A stretch of DNA of 34,471 bases from an uncultured Flavobacteriales bacterium (lineage in GTDB: Bacteria; Bacteroidota; Bacteroidia; Flavobacteriales_D; Parvicellaceae). Below are positions 8,049 to 16,038 of the stretch, one piece after another (the first letter of the stretch is position 1; each line of letters begins with the position of its first letter). Location: NCBI GenBank assembly GCA_905480225.1, contig CAJQPO010000074.1, positions 1 to 34,471 of the forward strand, given 5' to 3'. The position numbers were made by a program, and so were the translations under genes. Under the pieces are notes generated by a model. The model did not search any database. It was not told the DNA's origin and saw only the letters and a list, made by a program, of their open reading frames with translations.

Positions 8049-8568
8049 GTCCTATTATTTTTAAATCATAAACCACCGCAGAAAGAGGAGGGATTTTTAA
8101 ATCATCACCTAGCAATCCATGCGCAAGATGATTGGGCAATATAATTTTCGCCTTATCACCAACACGCATGTAGGTTATTGCCTCGTGGATGCCATATTCA
8201 ACATAATCCATCTCAATTTTAAAGCAATCTGGCTTTCCTGGATTAGAACGATAAACTACTGTGTCACCTAGTGGAGCTACTTCATATTCTACACACGCCA
8301 ATTGACCAGGTTTTGCCAAGAGATTTATTTCATTTCCGAATTCATAAATCATGTAACGCAACCCAGATGCGCTAGTGGTCATTTCCCAATGATGCCGATC
8401 CACAAATTCATCAATTAGGAATTGTTCATCCTTAACCCATCCCTTATTCAAATCCGAAGAATTTTCCGACGTCCAATTCACTGTATTATCTATCGGGACG
8501 GGGTGATCCGATTCGCAAGAAGCATAAAGTATTGTGCTAAAAACAAGGATGTAAAAGCACTTAAACAT
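8041..8568 (-). CDS. GldI-like FKBP peptidyl-prolyl isomerase lipoprotein
   Basis: An upstream in-frame ATG at 8607 would run 47 bp into nrnA and spoil the signal peptide. ATG 8568 gives MFKCFYILVFSTILYASC, a clean lipoprotein signal with Cys18, and a 175-residue protein. The C-terminal half is FKBP-like: VEYEVAPLGDTVVYRS, YGIHEAITYMRVGDKAKIIL, NHLAHGLLGDD and a closing VVYDLKIIG. Size, lipidation and position after nrnA fit GldI, the isomerase tied to gliding and T9SS in Flavobacteriia; this rests on recalled family features, not a search. Catalytic-pocket residues are changed (the FD pair is VY, Trp is Ile, Tyr of AYG is His). It overlaps nrnA by 8 bp (ATGTTTAA). Confidence 0.75.
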   Translation of the reverse strand: MFKCFYILVFSTILYASCESDHPVPIDNTVNWTSENSSDLNKGWVKDEQFLIDEFVDRHHWEMTTSASGLRYMIYEFGNEINLLAKPGQLACVEYEVAPLGDTVVYRSNPGKPDCFKIEMDYVEYGIHEAITYMRVGDKAKIILPNHLAHGLLGDDLKIPPLSAVVYDLKIIGLE

Positions 8569-9562
8569 ATTTCTGAACGACCTTTTTAAATTTAGCAATT
8601 GTTTCATTTATGGTCTCCTCCGAACTACCTCCTGCAGCATATTTATGCCCGCCACCATTAAAATGGTCTCTGGCTAATTCATTTACGAAGATACTGCCCT
8701 TTGATCTAAAAGAAATTTTAACCATTTCCTTAGCTGACCTAAAAAATGCAGCCATTTCAACACCACTAATAGATAGCGCTTTATTTACCAAGCCCTCTGT
8801 ATCTCCTTTTTCGGCACTAAACCGATGCAGATCTTCCTCCTTTAACCAGATAAATGCTACCCGACCATTTTCCAATAATTCTAATCGTTCAGACACTGCA
8901 AAGCCATTCAGCTGAAGTCTATTCATGGAATTGTGATCAAAAATGGCTTCATGCACTTTAAAATGCGCAAGACCCATTTTTAAGAAGTGTGCGATAATTT
9001 CATGAGTACGCTCATTTACCGAAGGAAATCGAAATGAGCCTGTATCTGTTATCAAACCAAAATAAATCGCCTCTGCGATGGGAATATCTACTAATTCGAT
9101 ATCATTCAATTCATCTATAAAATCAAATACTAATTGAGCTGTAGAACAGCAGGTCGGATCGTTAAAATAAATATCGCCCTCGTAATTAGGTTCTTCGTGA
9201 TGATCGATTAATACCTTCAAAGATTTCGAATCGGCAATTAAATCACCGAAACTACCTGCTCTTTTCAAATCATTATAATCCAAAGAGAATACAACATCAG
9301 AATCAGAAAGTACTTCTTTCGCTCTTGCCTCCATTTTATCGAAAACAATAATCTTATTTGAGTAAGGAATAAAATAAAGAAAATCAGCTAAAGCATCAGG
9401 CACCACAATGGAACAAATGCAACCTTTCTTTTCTAAATACATGGCTAATGCACAAGAAGAACCTATAGCATCCCCGTCCGGAGACTTGTGTGTAGAAATA
9501 ACCACCTTTGTCCCTGGAGTAATTACTAATTTAATTTTCTCCAAATCTGATTTTGAAAGCAT
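8561..9562 (-). CDS. nrnA: DHH-family phosphoesterase, nanoRNase / pAp phosphatase NrnA
   Basis: The DHH domain motifs appear in order: STHKSPDGDAIGSS, FSLDYNDLKRAG, LIDHHEEP and GLITDTGSFRF. The C-terminal DHHA1 domain ends with the Gly-rich FNGGGHKYAAGG. This is the NrnA layout; the enzyme degrades 2-5-nt RNA remnants and dephosphorylates 3'-phosphoadenosine 5'-phosphate in the cytoplasm with Mn2+. An ATG at 9601 lies inside the terminator stem of the preceding gene, so I place the start at ATG 9562 (MLSKSDLEKIK), giving 333 residues, close to the usual length. It is the first gene of the operon that continues with the two FKBP lipoproteins. Confidence 0.92.
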   Translation of the reverse strand: MLSKSDLEKIKLVITPGTKVVISTHKSPDGDAIGSSCALAMYLEKKGCICSIVVPDALADFLYFIPYSNKIIVFDKMEARAKEVLSDSDVVFSLDYNDLKRAGSFGDLIADSKSLKVLIDHHEEPNYEGDIYFNDPTCCSTAQLVFDFIDELNDIELVDIPIAEAIYFGLITDTGSFRFPSVNERTHEIIAHFLKMGLAHFKVHEAIFDHNSMNRLQLNGFAVSERLELLENGRVAFIWLKEEDLHRFSAEKGDTEGLVNKALSISGVEMAAFFRSAKEMVKISFRSKGSIFVNELARDHFNGGGHKYAAGGSSEETINETIAKFKKVVQKYV

Positions 9563-9589
9563 CCAATAATGTATAAACCTTTTAATACT

Positions 9590-9620
9590 AAAAAGCCTCA
9601 TTTCTATACGAAATGAGGCC
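9590..9620 (-). terminator. Rho-independent terminator after the exported-protein pair
   Basis: GCCTCATTTC (9595-9604) and GAAATGAGGC (9610-9619) form a perfect 10-bp stem with a 5-base loop. Read leftward, it is followed by a run of five T. It ends the operon at 11209-9640 and rules out the longer nrnA start. A T-rich run on the other side may allow weak bidirectional action. Confidence 0.88.
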
Positions 9621-9639
9621 CTTTTAATTTTTTCTTAAA

Positions 9640-10278
9640 TCACTGACCGAAACCGTTTAGAATGCCTTTCCTGTGTTCGATCAACAAACCTACACAACCA
9701 CTAGAAACGAACTCTTCAGCTGCCAAACCTCCCTCACCAATAGTTCCGGGTACGATCACTTCGATATGTAATTTTCGTGTCATTTGAGAAGTAAAACTAA
9801 ATTCTCCCCCATCCTTCTTGCTATCATAACGAACTTGCTCCGTCATTTTATATCGCCTTTTTTTAACTGTTTTTGAAGTCGTTATGACTTCCAACATTGG
9901 CTCCCCATCATCATCGAATTTCTCATCACCATATTCATCTAGCATCGGCATTTCCTCAGATTCGGAAATAACTTGTTCGTCCCAGTATGGTTTTTTTATT
10001 CTTTCGATAATACGAAGTTGTATTACTCCAGGAATATCCTGCTCATTGGCACAAGCAGTTATTCGATAATCCATTCCTTTATACGCAACCATGGTCACTT
10101 CGGTCGTATCTCCTGTATCAAATTGCCCACTTTTAGACTGGCCATTAAATAAGAACCCTTCTCTTCTTCCATCGTCACAAGATCTAACAAATTGAAAACA
10201 ATCCATTTGTGCTATCGCAGCAGGACCAGCATACATAAAAACAATAACAATAATAATTTGTAGTTTTTTCATAATCAT
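9640..10278 (-). CDS. Exported protein of unknown function
   Basis: I do not recognise a family. The 212-residue protein starts MIMKKLQIIIVIVFMYAG and has a signal peptide probably cut after AIAQ, leaving about 190 residues in the periplasm. There is no lipobox. Four Cys remain in the mature part (MDCFQF, RSCDDG, TACANE, SGCVG), so two disulfides are possible. Residues about 110-130 form a strongly acidic stretch (DEYGDEKFDDDGEP), followed by a basic KKRRYK. The C-terminal part (MTRKLHIEVIVPGTIGEGG) looks beta-rich. It begins 4 bp after the stop of the lipoprotein gene upstream, so the two are one operon, closed by a strong terminator. Confidence 0.75.
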   Translation of the reverse strand: MIMKKLQIIIVIVFMYAGPAAIAQMDCFQFVRSCDDGRREGFLFNGQSKSGQFDTGDTTEVTMVAYKGMDYRITACANEQDIPGVIQLRIIERIKKPYWDEQVISESEEMPMLDEYGDEKFDDDGEPMLEVITTSKTVKKRRYKMTEQVRYDSKKDGGEFSFTSQMTRKLHIEVIVPGTIGEGGLAAEEFVSSGCVGLLIEHRKGILNGFGQ

Positions 10279-10282
10279 TCTC

Positions 10283-11209
10283 TTAACCAGTAATTGAATT
10301 TCGTAATTCAGCTACTAAGGATTTTAACTCATTAAATTGTTCTTCAGAAATAATAGGTCGATCACCACCTTTTAAAACAGTCAGACCAGCATCATTAACT
10401 GAACTTTCGGTAGTACCTTCGGCATACTCTAGATTCATAAATAGTTGCTCTATATCACTTAATTCGCCCATAATTTCTTCGACATCTGCATCTTCATCGG
10501 CAAAATCATTCAAAAAACCCATTACACTTTCAACGGTCAATTGTTGGCTTGCAATTTCTTCAATGATAGGACTTCCTGCTTCATAGGTCTCGACCATGTT
10601 TGTCAAAAGATAGAGTCCTTCTATCCAACCACCCGCAACAATTAGCCTCAACGTTCCTCCTCGTTTATTTTGATCTAAATAGTCGTAAGCTTGATAATAA
10701 GTGTCGGCAGAAATCGATACAATACTATCAAGTTCACTATTTGATATGTGCTCCTGAAGACGTTCCGTTAATGCTTTATCCAAAGCACTTTTTATGTTTA
10801 ATTCACTAGACAAATTATCTACTACCTTGATGTATTTTACAAGTTCCGGGCCATAATTGAACGAACTGGCATAACTTAAATCTGCAAAGTAGACACCAAA
10901 GTTTAAAGCTTTTGATTTTTTATCCCCATAATTGGAAACATTTGAAGGGTTACTCAGAAAATCAAAATTGCCCTCACTTCCAATATTTTGGAGCGCTAAA
11001 AACAAATCTGAAGGAGTTGGCACTTCATAAGACAAATTGGGATCGAAACTTTGCTCTTCTGGTTTATTTCCCTCATCTGCTACTACAGAATCAGCAACCG
11101 CAGGAATTTCTTCATTTTGGATTGGTGTTTCGTTTTCACCGCAAGAACTCAACAAGACCGAACTTGCTAAACTCAAGACACATATAACTTTGAACTGTTT
11201 CATTTTCAT
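10283..11209 (-). CDS. Lipoprotein of unknown function
   Basis: I do not recognise a family. The 308-residue protein has a clear lipoprotein signal (MKMKQFKVICVLSLASS to LLSSC, Cys23), then an acidic, low-complexity linker (residues about 24-55, rich in Glu and Pro). The rest looks alpha-helical and acidic, with many Leu, Asp and Glu residues, for example FLNDFADEDADVEEIMGELS. No transmembrane or catalytic motif is visible. It is first in a two-gene operon with the exported Cys-containing protein. Two ATG codons (11209 and 11203) are possible starts; either keeps the signal peptide. A partner or structural role at the envelope is a guess only. Confidence 0.75.
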   Translation of the reverse strand: MKMKQFKVICVLSLASSVLLSSCGENETPIQNEEIPAVADSVVADEGNKPEEQSFDPNLSYEVPTPSDLFLALQNIGSEGNFDFLSNPSNVSNYGDKKSKALNFGVYFADLSYASSFNYGPELVKYIKVVDNLSSELNIKSALDKALTERLQEHISNSELDSIVSISADTYYQAYDYLDQNKRGGTLRLIVAGGWIEGLYLLTNMVETYEAGSPIIEEIASQQLTVESVMGFLNDFADEDADVEEIMGELSDIEQLFMNLEYAEGTTESSVNDAGLTVLKGGDRPIISEEQFNELKSLVAELRNSITG

Positions 11210-11310
11210 TTTCCTTAATTTACTTCAACAACAAAAATAGAAATAATTTAACGCCTTGCAATTTGGATTTCATTATTTTAAAATCTTAACAATTGTATTT
11301 AATCAATTAC

Positions 11311-11318
11311 TATATTTG
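11311..11318 (+). promoter_or_regulatory. Candidate Bacteroidota -7 element for ndk
   Basis: TATATTTG matches the Bacteroidota -7 consensus TAnnTTTG exactly, 28 bp before the ndk ATG. A TTG at 11293-11295 could serve as the -33 element, but the spacing of 15 is short. Confidence 0.45.
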
Positions 11319-11346
11319 TCGCCTAAAATTTTAACACAAATAATCC

Positions 11347-11781
11347 ATGATTTCAAATAGAACATTCACCATGATAAAGCCCGACGCCGTCGGAAGCGGT
11401 AATACTGGTAATATCATTCAAGCAATTACTGATGCCGGGTTTCAATTAATTGCAATGAAATATACGCAGCTTACAAAAGAGCAAGCAATGGCATTTTATG
11501 CAGTACATTCAGAACGCCCTTTTTATATGGAATTAGTAGAGTACATGACTTCTGGTCCCATAGTAGCCGCTGTTTTAGAAAAAGACAATGCTGTAGAAGA
11601 TTTCAGGGCATTAATTGGCGCAACCGATCCAGCAGAAGCTGCAGTAGGCACCATAAGGAAGAAATATGCTGAATCTAAAGCTAAAAATGCCGTTCATGGT
11701 TCCGACAGCAATGAAAATGCGCAAATTGAGAGCGATTTTCACTTTACAGAAAATGAAAAAATTGAAGCACTAATTAGTTGA
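11347..11781 (+). CDS. ndk: Nucleoside diphosphate kinase
   Basis: The 144-residue protein is a standard Ndk. It opens [12 protein letters not shown], the nucleotide-binding start. It carries [15 protein letters not shown], the loop [11 protein letters not shown], and the active-site histidine (His117) in NAVHGSDS. It ends FHFTENEKI, the usual tail. The enzyme transfers the gamma phosphate of ATP to nucleoside diphosphates through a phosphohistidine, balancing NTP and dNTP pools. The gene stands alone with its own candidate promoter, 24 bp from the convergent DUF721 gene. Confidence 0.97.
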   Translation: MISNRTFTMIKPDAVGSGNTGNIIQAITDAGFQLIAMKYTQLTKEQAMAFYAVHSERPFYMELVEYMTSGPIVAAVLEKDNAVEDFRALIGATDPAEAAVGTIRKKYAESKAKNAVHGSDSNENAQIESDFHFTENEKIEALIS

Positions 11782-11805
11782 TTTCATCAACTATATTCTT
11801 GTGCT

Positions 11806-12102
11806 TTATTTCAACTTCACATCTTCAAGGAAGTCTTGTTGAAGAAAATCATTTACATTTCTTACGATTTGAGCTTTCCCATAGGAAAGCTCTTCTCGTA
11901 ATACCGAGCTATTAAGTTCAACAATAAGCAACTTGTTTTTAACTTTAATGCTAATTGTTTTAGAAGCAACAACCGGACCCATGATTTCTGGCCATCCCTT
12001 AACTATATCTAGTTCTACCATCTTATCATTCAAACGATAGGCTTTTAAAAGGCTTTTAATGGCCTCATCTAAGGAGCTGGTATTTGATTTTCTTTTAGCC
12101 AA
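11806..12102 (-). CDS. DUF721 protein, DciA-like helicase-loading factor
   Basis: This 98-residue protein fits DUF721: SLDEAIKSLLKAYRLNDKM, then GWPEIMGPVVASKT and LIVELNSSVLREELSYGK. DUF721 includes DciA, the ancestral helper that interacts with the replicative helicase DnaB in bacteria lacking DnaC or DnaI. Function is inferred from that family. The start is TTG at 12102: a TAG lies two codons upstream in frame, and the next ATG falls inside the domain. TTG overlaps the recF stop by 8 bp (TTGGCTAA), implying coupled translation. Pairing with recF agrees with a role in replication or repair. Confidence 0.8.
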   Translation of the reverse strand: MAKRKSNTSSLDEAIKSLLKAYRLNDKMVELDIVKGWPEIMGPVVASKTISIKVKNKLLIVELNSSVLREELSYGKAQIVRNVNDFLQQDFLEDVKLK

Positions 12103-13177
12103 TTGCTATTAGGTTATAGGTAATTTTATGATGATCTAGAATCTGACGCACCCGATCTTCATTGGTGTCAGTGATGAAAACTTGCCCAAATTCTTTATTA
12201 GAAACTAATTTCATTAGACTATATATACGTTGTTGATCAAGTTTATCAAAAATATCATCTAGTAACAAAATTGGAAAATAATTTTTGCTCTTTTTTAAGA
12301 ATGCAAACTGACCAAATTTTAATGCAATTAAAAAAGACTTTTGCTGTCCTTGAGAGCCGTACTTCTTAACAGGATAACCCTTTAGATTAAATAATAAATC
12401 GTCTTTATGTATGCCACCATTGGTGTATGCTAAGGCTTTATCTTTATCTCGCGTGCTCAATAGCAAATCATAGAAGTTCAAACTATTTAATTGTGAAACA
12501 TATTGTATGTCAACAACTTCAGCAGAATCGGTGATGGATTGGTATCTTTCGTTAAATATAGGCTTAAACGCTTCTAAAAAATTCGACCTTTTTTCAAATA
12601 TGTATTGTCCGTATTGCATAAGAGATTCATCCCAAACTTTCAAATTGTCTTCGTTCCACGTGCGTTCCTTTTGAAAATATTTCAACAACGCATTTCTTTG
12701 TTGAAGCACTTTGTTGTATTTAAATAAGTGATCTAAATATTGTTTATCAAATTGTGCGATAATTCCATCTAGAAATTTCCTCCTCACATCACTACCACCT
12801 AAAATCAACTCAACATCATTAGGTGTAACCATAACCGAAACGAAGGAACCAATATGATCCGCTAATCGGTCGTATTCTTTTGCGTTTCGTTTAAATTTCT
12901 TTTTATGTCCTTTCTTTACTCCACAATACAGTTTCTCAATTGTAGCTTCAAGTTGATACTCACCCTCAATAACAAAGAAATCTTCGTTGTATTTAATGTT
13001 TTGACTGTCGCTCGGATTAAAAAAACTTTTACAATAAGACAAATAATATATAGCATCTAATAAATTCGTCTTTCCAACACCATTATTTCCAATAAAACAG
13101 TTGATACCACTAGCAGGCTGCATCTCAAAAGATGCGTAATTTTTAAAGTTGACAACACTAAGACTGCTTAATTTCAT
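12095..13177 (-). CDS. recF: DNA replication and repair protein RecF
   Basis: The 360-residue protein has the SMC-like ATPase layout of RecF. It begins LSSLSVVNFKNY with Walker A GNNGVGKTN at residues 30-38. The signature YGSQGQQKSFLIALK follows late in the protein, then Walker B ILLLDDIFDKLD at 303-314 and the D-loop/His-switch region VFITDTNEDRV. RecF binds gapped DNA with RecO and RecR to load RecA at stalled forks. Length and order are standard. It starts an operon with the DciA-like gene and diverges from the TPR-ribH operon. It is about 9.5 kb from dnaA, not beside it. Confidence 0.97.
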   Translation of the reverse strand: MKLSSLSVVNFKNYASFEMQPASGINCFIGNNGVGKTNLLDAIYYLSYCKSFFNPSDSQNIKYNEDFFVIEGEYQLEATIEKLYCGVKKGHKKKFKRNAKEYDRLADHIGSFVSVMVTPNDVELILGGSDVRRKFLDGIIAQFDKQYLDHLFKYNKVLQQRNALLKYFQKERTWNEDNLKVWDESLMQYGQYIFEKRSNFLEAFKPIFNERYQSITDSAEVVDIQYVSQLNSLNFYDLLLSTRDKDKALAYTNGGIHKDDLLFNLKGYPVKKYGSQGQQKSFLIALKFGQFAFLKKSKNYFPILLLDDIFDKLDQQRIYSLMKLVSNKEFGQVFITDTNEDRVRQILDHHKITYNLIAIG

Positions 13178-13217
13178 GAACTATTTTTCATAACAAAAGT
13201 AATACTTGCGGTTCCAA

Positions 13218-13249
13218 TTGGAGTAGTTGTTAAAAAAAATATATTTTTG
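13218..13249 (+). promoter_or_regulatory. Candidate promoter for the TPR-ribH operon
   Basis: TATTTTTG (13242-13249) matches the TAnnTTTG -7 consensus. TTG at 13218-13220 lies 21 bp upstream as a -33 element. It sits 20 bp before ATG 13269, which argues against the in-frame TTG at 13227 as a start. Confidence 0.5.
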
Positions 13250-13268
13250 CAATCGAAATTCACAACAA

Positions 13269-13994
13269 ATGGCTGAAGAAAACAAGGAAAAAATAGCACA
13301 AGAAGAAGTTAAAGAAACTTCACAAGAAGAAATCACCACGGATGTTGATGGCGAACAAAAACCATTGCTGGACAAAAATGGAAAATTGATTTCAGGTCTT
13401 ATCATTGCCATATTGGTTTGTTATCTAGGCTGGTTTGGTTTTAACAAATTCATTAGTGAACCTGCTGAAATTGCAGCACAAGATGAGATTTGGTGGGCAG
13501 AAAATGCCATGCATTTCACTGAAGACTATAATGCTGCAATAATGGGCGACAGTGCCGAAATATTTAATGGATTTGAATCGGCATTAGAAAACATTTCAGG
13601 AACACAAGCTGGTTTAATTGCGCAGTTTGACCTTGGGATTGCTTATTTAAATAAAGGCGAATATGAACAAGCTAGGGCTGCTTTAGTTGATGTAGACTTT
13701 GGTGACCAAATGGTAACTACCGTTGCTAAAGGAGCTATTGGTGATTCCTATATGCAAGAAGGAGATGCTGAAAATGCCATTAAATATTACGATATCGCCA
13801 TCAGTAATTCATCAAATAGTTTTACATGTCCGCTGTATTTGAAAAAGTGTGCTTTTGCTTACGAATCCATTCAACAGTGGAATAAAGCATACGCATACTA
13901 CGAGAGAATTAAAACTGATTTTCCAGAAAGTGATGAAGCAAAATCTGCTGAAAAGTATATGGTTAAAGCACAAGCAAATAGCGAAGCAAAGTAA
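13269..13994 (+). CDS. Membrane-anchored tetratricopeptide-repeat protein
   Basis: From ATG 13269 (MAEENKEKIAQEE) the protein has 241 residues. A charged cytoplasmic N-terminus (1-38) leads to one transmembrane helix (SGLIIAILVCYLGWFGF). A periplasmic TPR domain follows, with repeats such as AQFDLGIAYLNKGEYEQA, GAIGDSYMQEGDAENAIKYY and KCAFAYESIQQWNKAYAYYE. The layout resembles YfgM, a SecYEG-associated ancillary protein, but the likeness is topological only and the function is unknown. Its stop overlaps the ribH start by one base (TAATG), so the two are probably co-translated. Confidence 0.85.
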   Translation: MAEENKEKIAQEEVKETSQEEITTDVDGEQKPLLDKNGKLISGLIIAILVCYLGWFGFNKFISEPAEIAAQDEIWWAENAMHFTEDYNAAIMGDSAEIFNGFESALENISGTQAGLIAQFDLGIAYLNKGEYEQARAALVDVDFGDQMVTTVAKGAIGDSYMQEGDAENAIKYYDIAISNSSNSFTCPLYLKKCAFAYESIQQWNKAYAYYERIKTDFPESDEAKSAEKYMVKAQANSEAK

Positions 13995-14509
13995 TGGCAA
14001 CAATTGGAAAGAACTTATCCAGTTATAATAAAGATAAAGTTCCGAGTGCCGAATCGATGAAATTTGCGGTTGTTGTTTCTGAATGGAATGAGCACATTAC
14101 CTCACAACTTCTGCAAGGAACTAAAGACAGTTTATTAGAAAACGGGTGTTTAGAAGAAAATATCCTTACAGCCTATGTCCCTGGTGCTTTTGAGCTTCCG
14201 ATTGGTGCCCAGTTCGTTTTGGAGTCAAAAGAAGTTGATGCCGTAATTTGTATTGGGAGTGTCATTCAAGGTGAAACAAAACACTTCGATTTTGTTTGCA
14301 GTGGGGCTGCTCAGGGAGTAAAAGACGTAGCCATTAAACACAGTAAACCGGTCATCTTTTGCGTCCTAACCGATAATAATGAACAACAAGCATTGGACCG
14401 CTCTGGAGGTAAACACGGTAATAAAGGTATTGAAGCAGGCATCGCGGCCATTAAAATGGTTGCCTTAAAAAAACGATTATCTACTCGTAGTACTAGTTTG
14501 GGTTTCTAA
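13994..14509 (+). CDS. ribH: 6,7-dimethyl-8-ribityllumazine synthase
   Basis: The 171-residue protein is a normal lumazine synthase with about 15 extra N-terminal residues. Diagnostic segments are FAVVVSEWNEHIT, YVPGAFELPIGAQ, GSVIQGETKHFDFV (the conserved catalytic His region), PVIFCVLTDNNEQQALDRSG and GIEAGIAAIKM. It condenses a ribityl-aminouracil with 3,4-dihydroxybutanone 4-phosphate, the penultimate step to riboflavin, and normally assembles into pentamers or 60-mer capsids. No other rib gene and no FMN riboswitch is seen; expression probably comes with the TPR gene ahead. It is 22 bp from the convergent dehydrogenase gene. Confidence 0.97.
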   Translation: MATIGKNLSSYNKDKVPSAESMKFAVVVSEWNEHITSQLLQGTKDSLLENGCLEENILTAYVPGAFELPIGAQFVLESKEVDAVICIGSVIQGETKHFDFVCSGAAQGVKDVAIKHSKPVIFCVLTDNNEQQALDRSGGKHGNKGIEAGIAAIKMVALKKRLSTRSTSLGF

Positions 14510-14531
14510 ATTTATTAGCACTAGAAAACCC

Positions 14532-15941
14532 TTATTGATTAATTATTTTATGTTGACCAATAAACGCACCTTTATCATCAACTATTTTGAGCAAATAAAG
14601 CCCTTTACCCACTGAAAGACCATTTACGATTACCTCTTTCCCTCTTTGATTTACCTCCGAATAAATTAATTGGCCGGCTAGATCATAAATCTTCACATCA
14701 AACTCTTCTGCGTACTTTTCATTTATTTTAATTGTAAAATCATTAGTAAACGGGTTTGGATAGACCCGAACCTTAGTTAACCCATCGTTATCGTTGACTT
14801 CATTATGGAGATCTATAATTGAATAAATCACACCATCATACAAACCAGCAACATAAGCTTCAAGCAAATAATCTTCGCCAAAACAGCTAAACCCACCTGA
14901 AAAACTTCCGTGATTAACGGATTCTAGTGATCCTCCCCACCATTTCAAGGAATAAATCCAACTTCCACAAAAATCCGAAAATAAATAATGTCCATTTAAG
15001 TTTGGATAAGCAGAACCTCTGTATACAATACCGCCGGTAACAGAGCAGCCGTTTGGAGGTGAACCACCTTGTGAAAACTCATAGACCGGCCATGCAAAAT
15101 CTGATGAAGTGCTGGAGCAACCTGAAGTATTATAAGCTGCGCTCGCTTCATAACAACGCCAACCATAATTTTCTCCTCCTACACTAGTAGAGAGTTGCTG
15201 ATTTATTTCCTCCCAAGCATTTTGACCAACATCACCTATCCATAAATCACCATTTAACGCATCAAAACTAAAACGCCATGGATTACGCAATCCGATCGAC
15301 CAAATTTCATCTAACCAACCGGAAATTCCATAATAAGGGTTTGAAACCGGAATGCTGTAAGGAGCTCCTCCATCAACGTCAATCCGTAACATTTTACCCA
15401 ACAAATCAGTCGGGTCTTGCGATCGATTTCCAGGATCACCAGCACTGCCCCCATCTCCCATACCGATATACAAATAATTATCTGGCCCAAACTTAATACA
15501 ACCACCATTGTGATTAGAATACGGTTGTGGTATTGTTATGATTGCGTATTCCGATGCATTATCAGCAATGTCTGGATTTGTTGAGTTAACAGTAAATCTA
15601 GAGATCTGACCATCTCCACTATTATCTGTATAATGCACATAAAAATAGCCATTAGAAGAATAATCAGGATGAAATGCCAGCCCCAAAAGCCCCTGTTCAC
15701 TTCCTCCATTATTTACAATGGTCTGAATATCTAAAAACACAACTGGATTAACAGTACCTGAGGGCTGTACAATTTTTATTATACCATCTTGTTCCACGAT
15801 AAAAAGACGGTCATCTCCACAATTAGCAATGTCTACAGGACTGCTAAACCCAACTGCAAATTGAGCTAAAGCAATTTGTGGTTGACTATAATTAACCAAA
15901 GAATAAAATAAAAGTACAATTAGAAATGTGAAAATTTTCAT
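14532..15941 (-). CDS. Secreted PQQ-type glucose/sorbosone dehydrogenase with T9SS sorting domain
   Basis: The 469-residue protein has a signal peptide (MKIFTFLIVLLFYSLVNYSQ). A six-bladed beta-propeller of the glucose/sorbosone dehydrogenase family occupies residues about 25-375, with GLLGLAFHPDY, HNGGCIKFGPDNYLYIGMGD, LLGKMLRIDVDGG and WSIGLRNPWRFSFD. The family oxidises sugars with PQQ and calcium, but many marine homologues are uncharacterised. Residues about 390-469 form a type A T9SS C-terminal sorting domain (VYPNPFTNDFTI, KIYDLAGQLIYS, GLYLLKI), which should send it across the outer membrane. The gene is monocistronic. I cannot tell whether PQQ is bound, and no PQQ synthesis gene is present. 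Confidence 0.88.
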   Translation of the reverse strand: MKIFTFLIVLLFYSLVNYSQPQIALAQFAVGFSSPVDIANCGDDRLFIVEQDGIIKIVQPSGTVNPVVFLDIQTIVNNGGSEQGLLGLAFHPDYSSNGYFYVHYTDNSGDGQISRFTVNSTNPDIADNASEYAIITIPQPYSNHNGGCIKFGPDNYLYIGMGDGGSAGDPGNRSQDPTDLLGKMLRIDVDGGAPYSIPVSNPYYGISGWLDEIWSIGLRNPWRFSFDALNGDLWIGDVGQNAWEEINQQLSTSVGGENYGWRCYEASAAYNTSGCSSTSSDFAWPVYEFSQGGSPPNGCSVTGGIVYRGSAYPNLNGHYLFSDFCGSWIYSLKWWGGSLESVNHGSFSGGFSCFGEDYLLEAYVAGLYDGVIYSIIDLHNEVNDNDGLTKVRVYPNPFTNDFTIKINEKYAEEFDVKIYDLAGQLIYSEVNQRGKEVIVNGLSVGKGLYLLKIVDDKGAFIGQHKIINQ

Positions 15942-16038
15942 GAAAATGTTTTTGGTTTATTACTGAAAGTACACATTCTAAAGTAATTGATGAATCGGAT
16001 GCCCCGTTAGTTTGACAATTAATAACAGTTGGTTACCC

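Noticed and set aside
8569..8607. Longer start (ATG 8607) for the GldI-like protein
   Set aside because: It would overlap nrnA by 47 bp and place a charged stretch before the signal peptide; ATG 8568 gives a normal lipoprotein signal.
9563..9601. Longer start (ATG 9601) for nrnA
   Set aside because: The ATG lies inside the stem of the terminator of the preceding operon; ATG 9562 gives the usual N-terminus.
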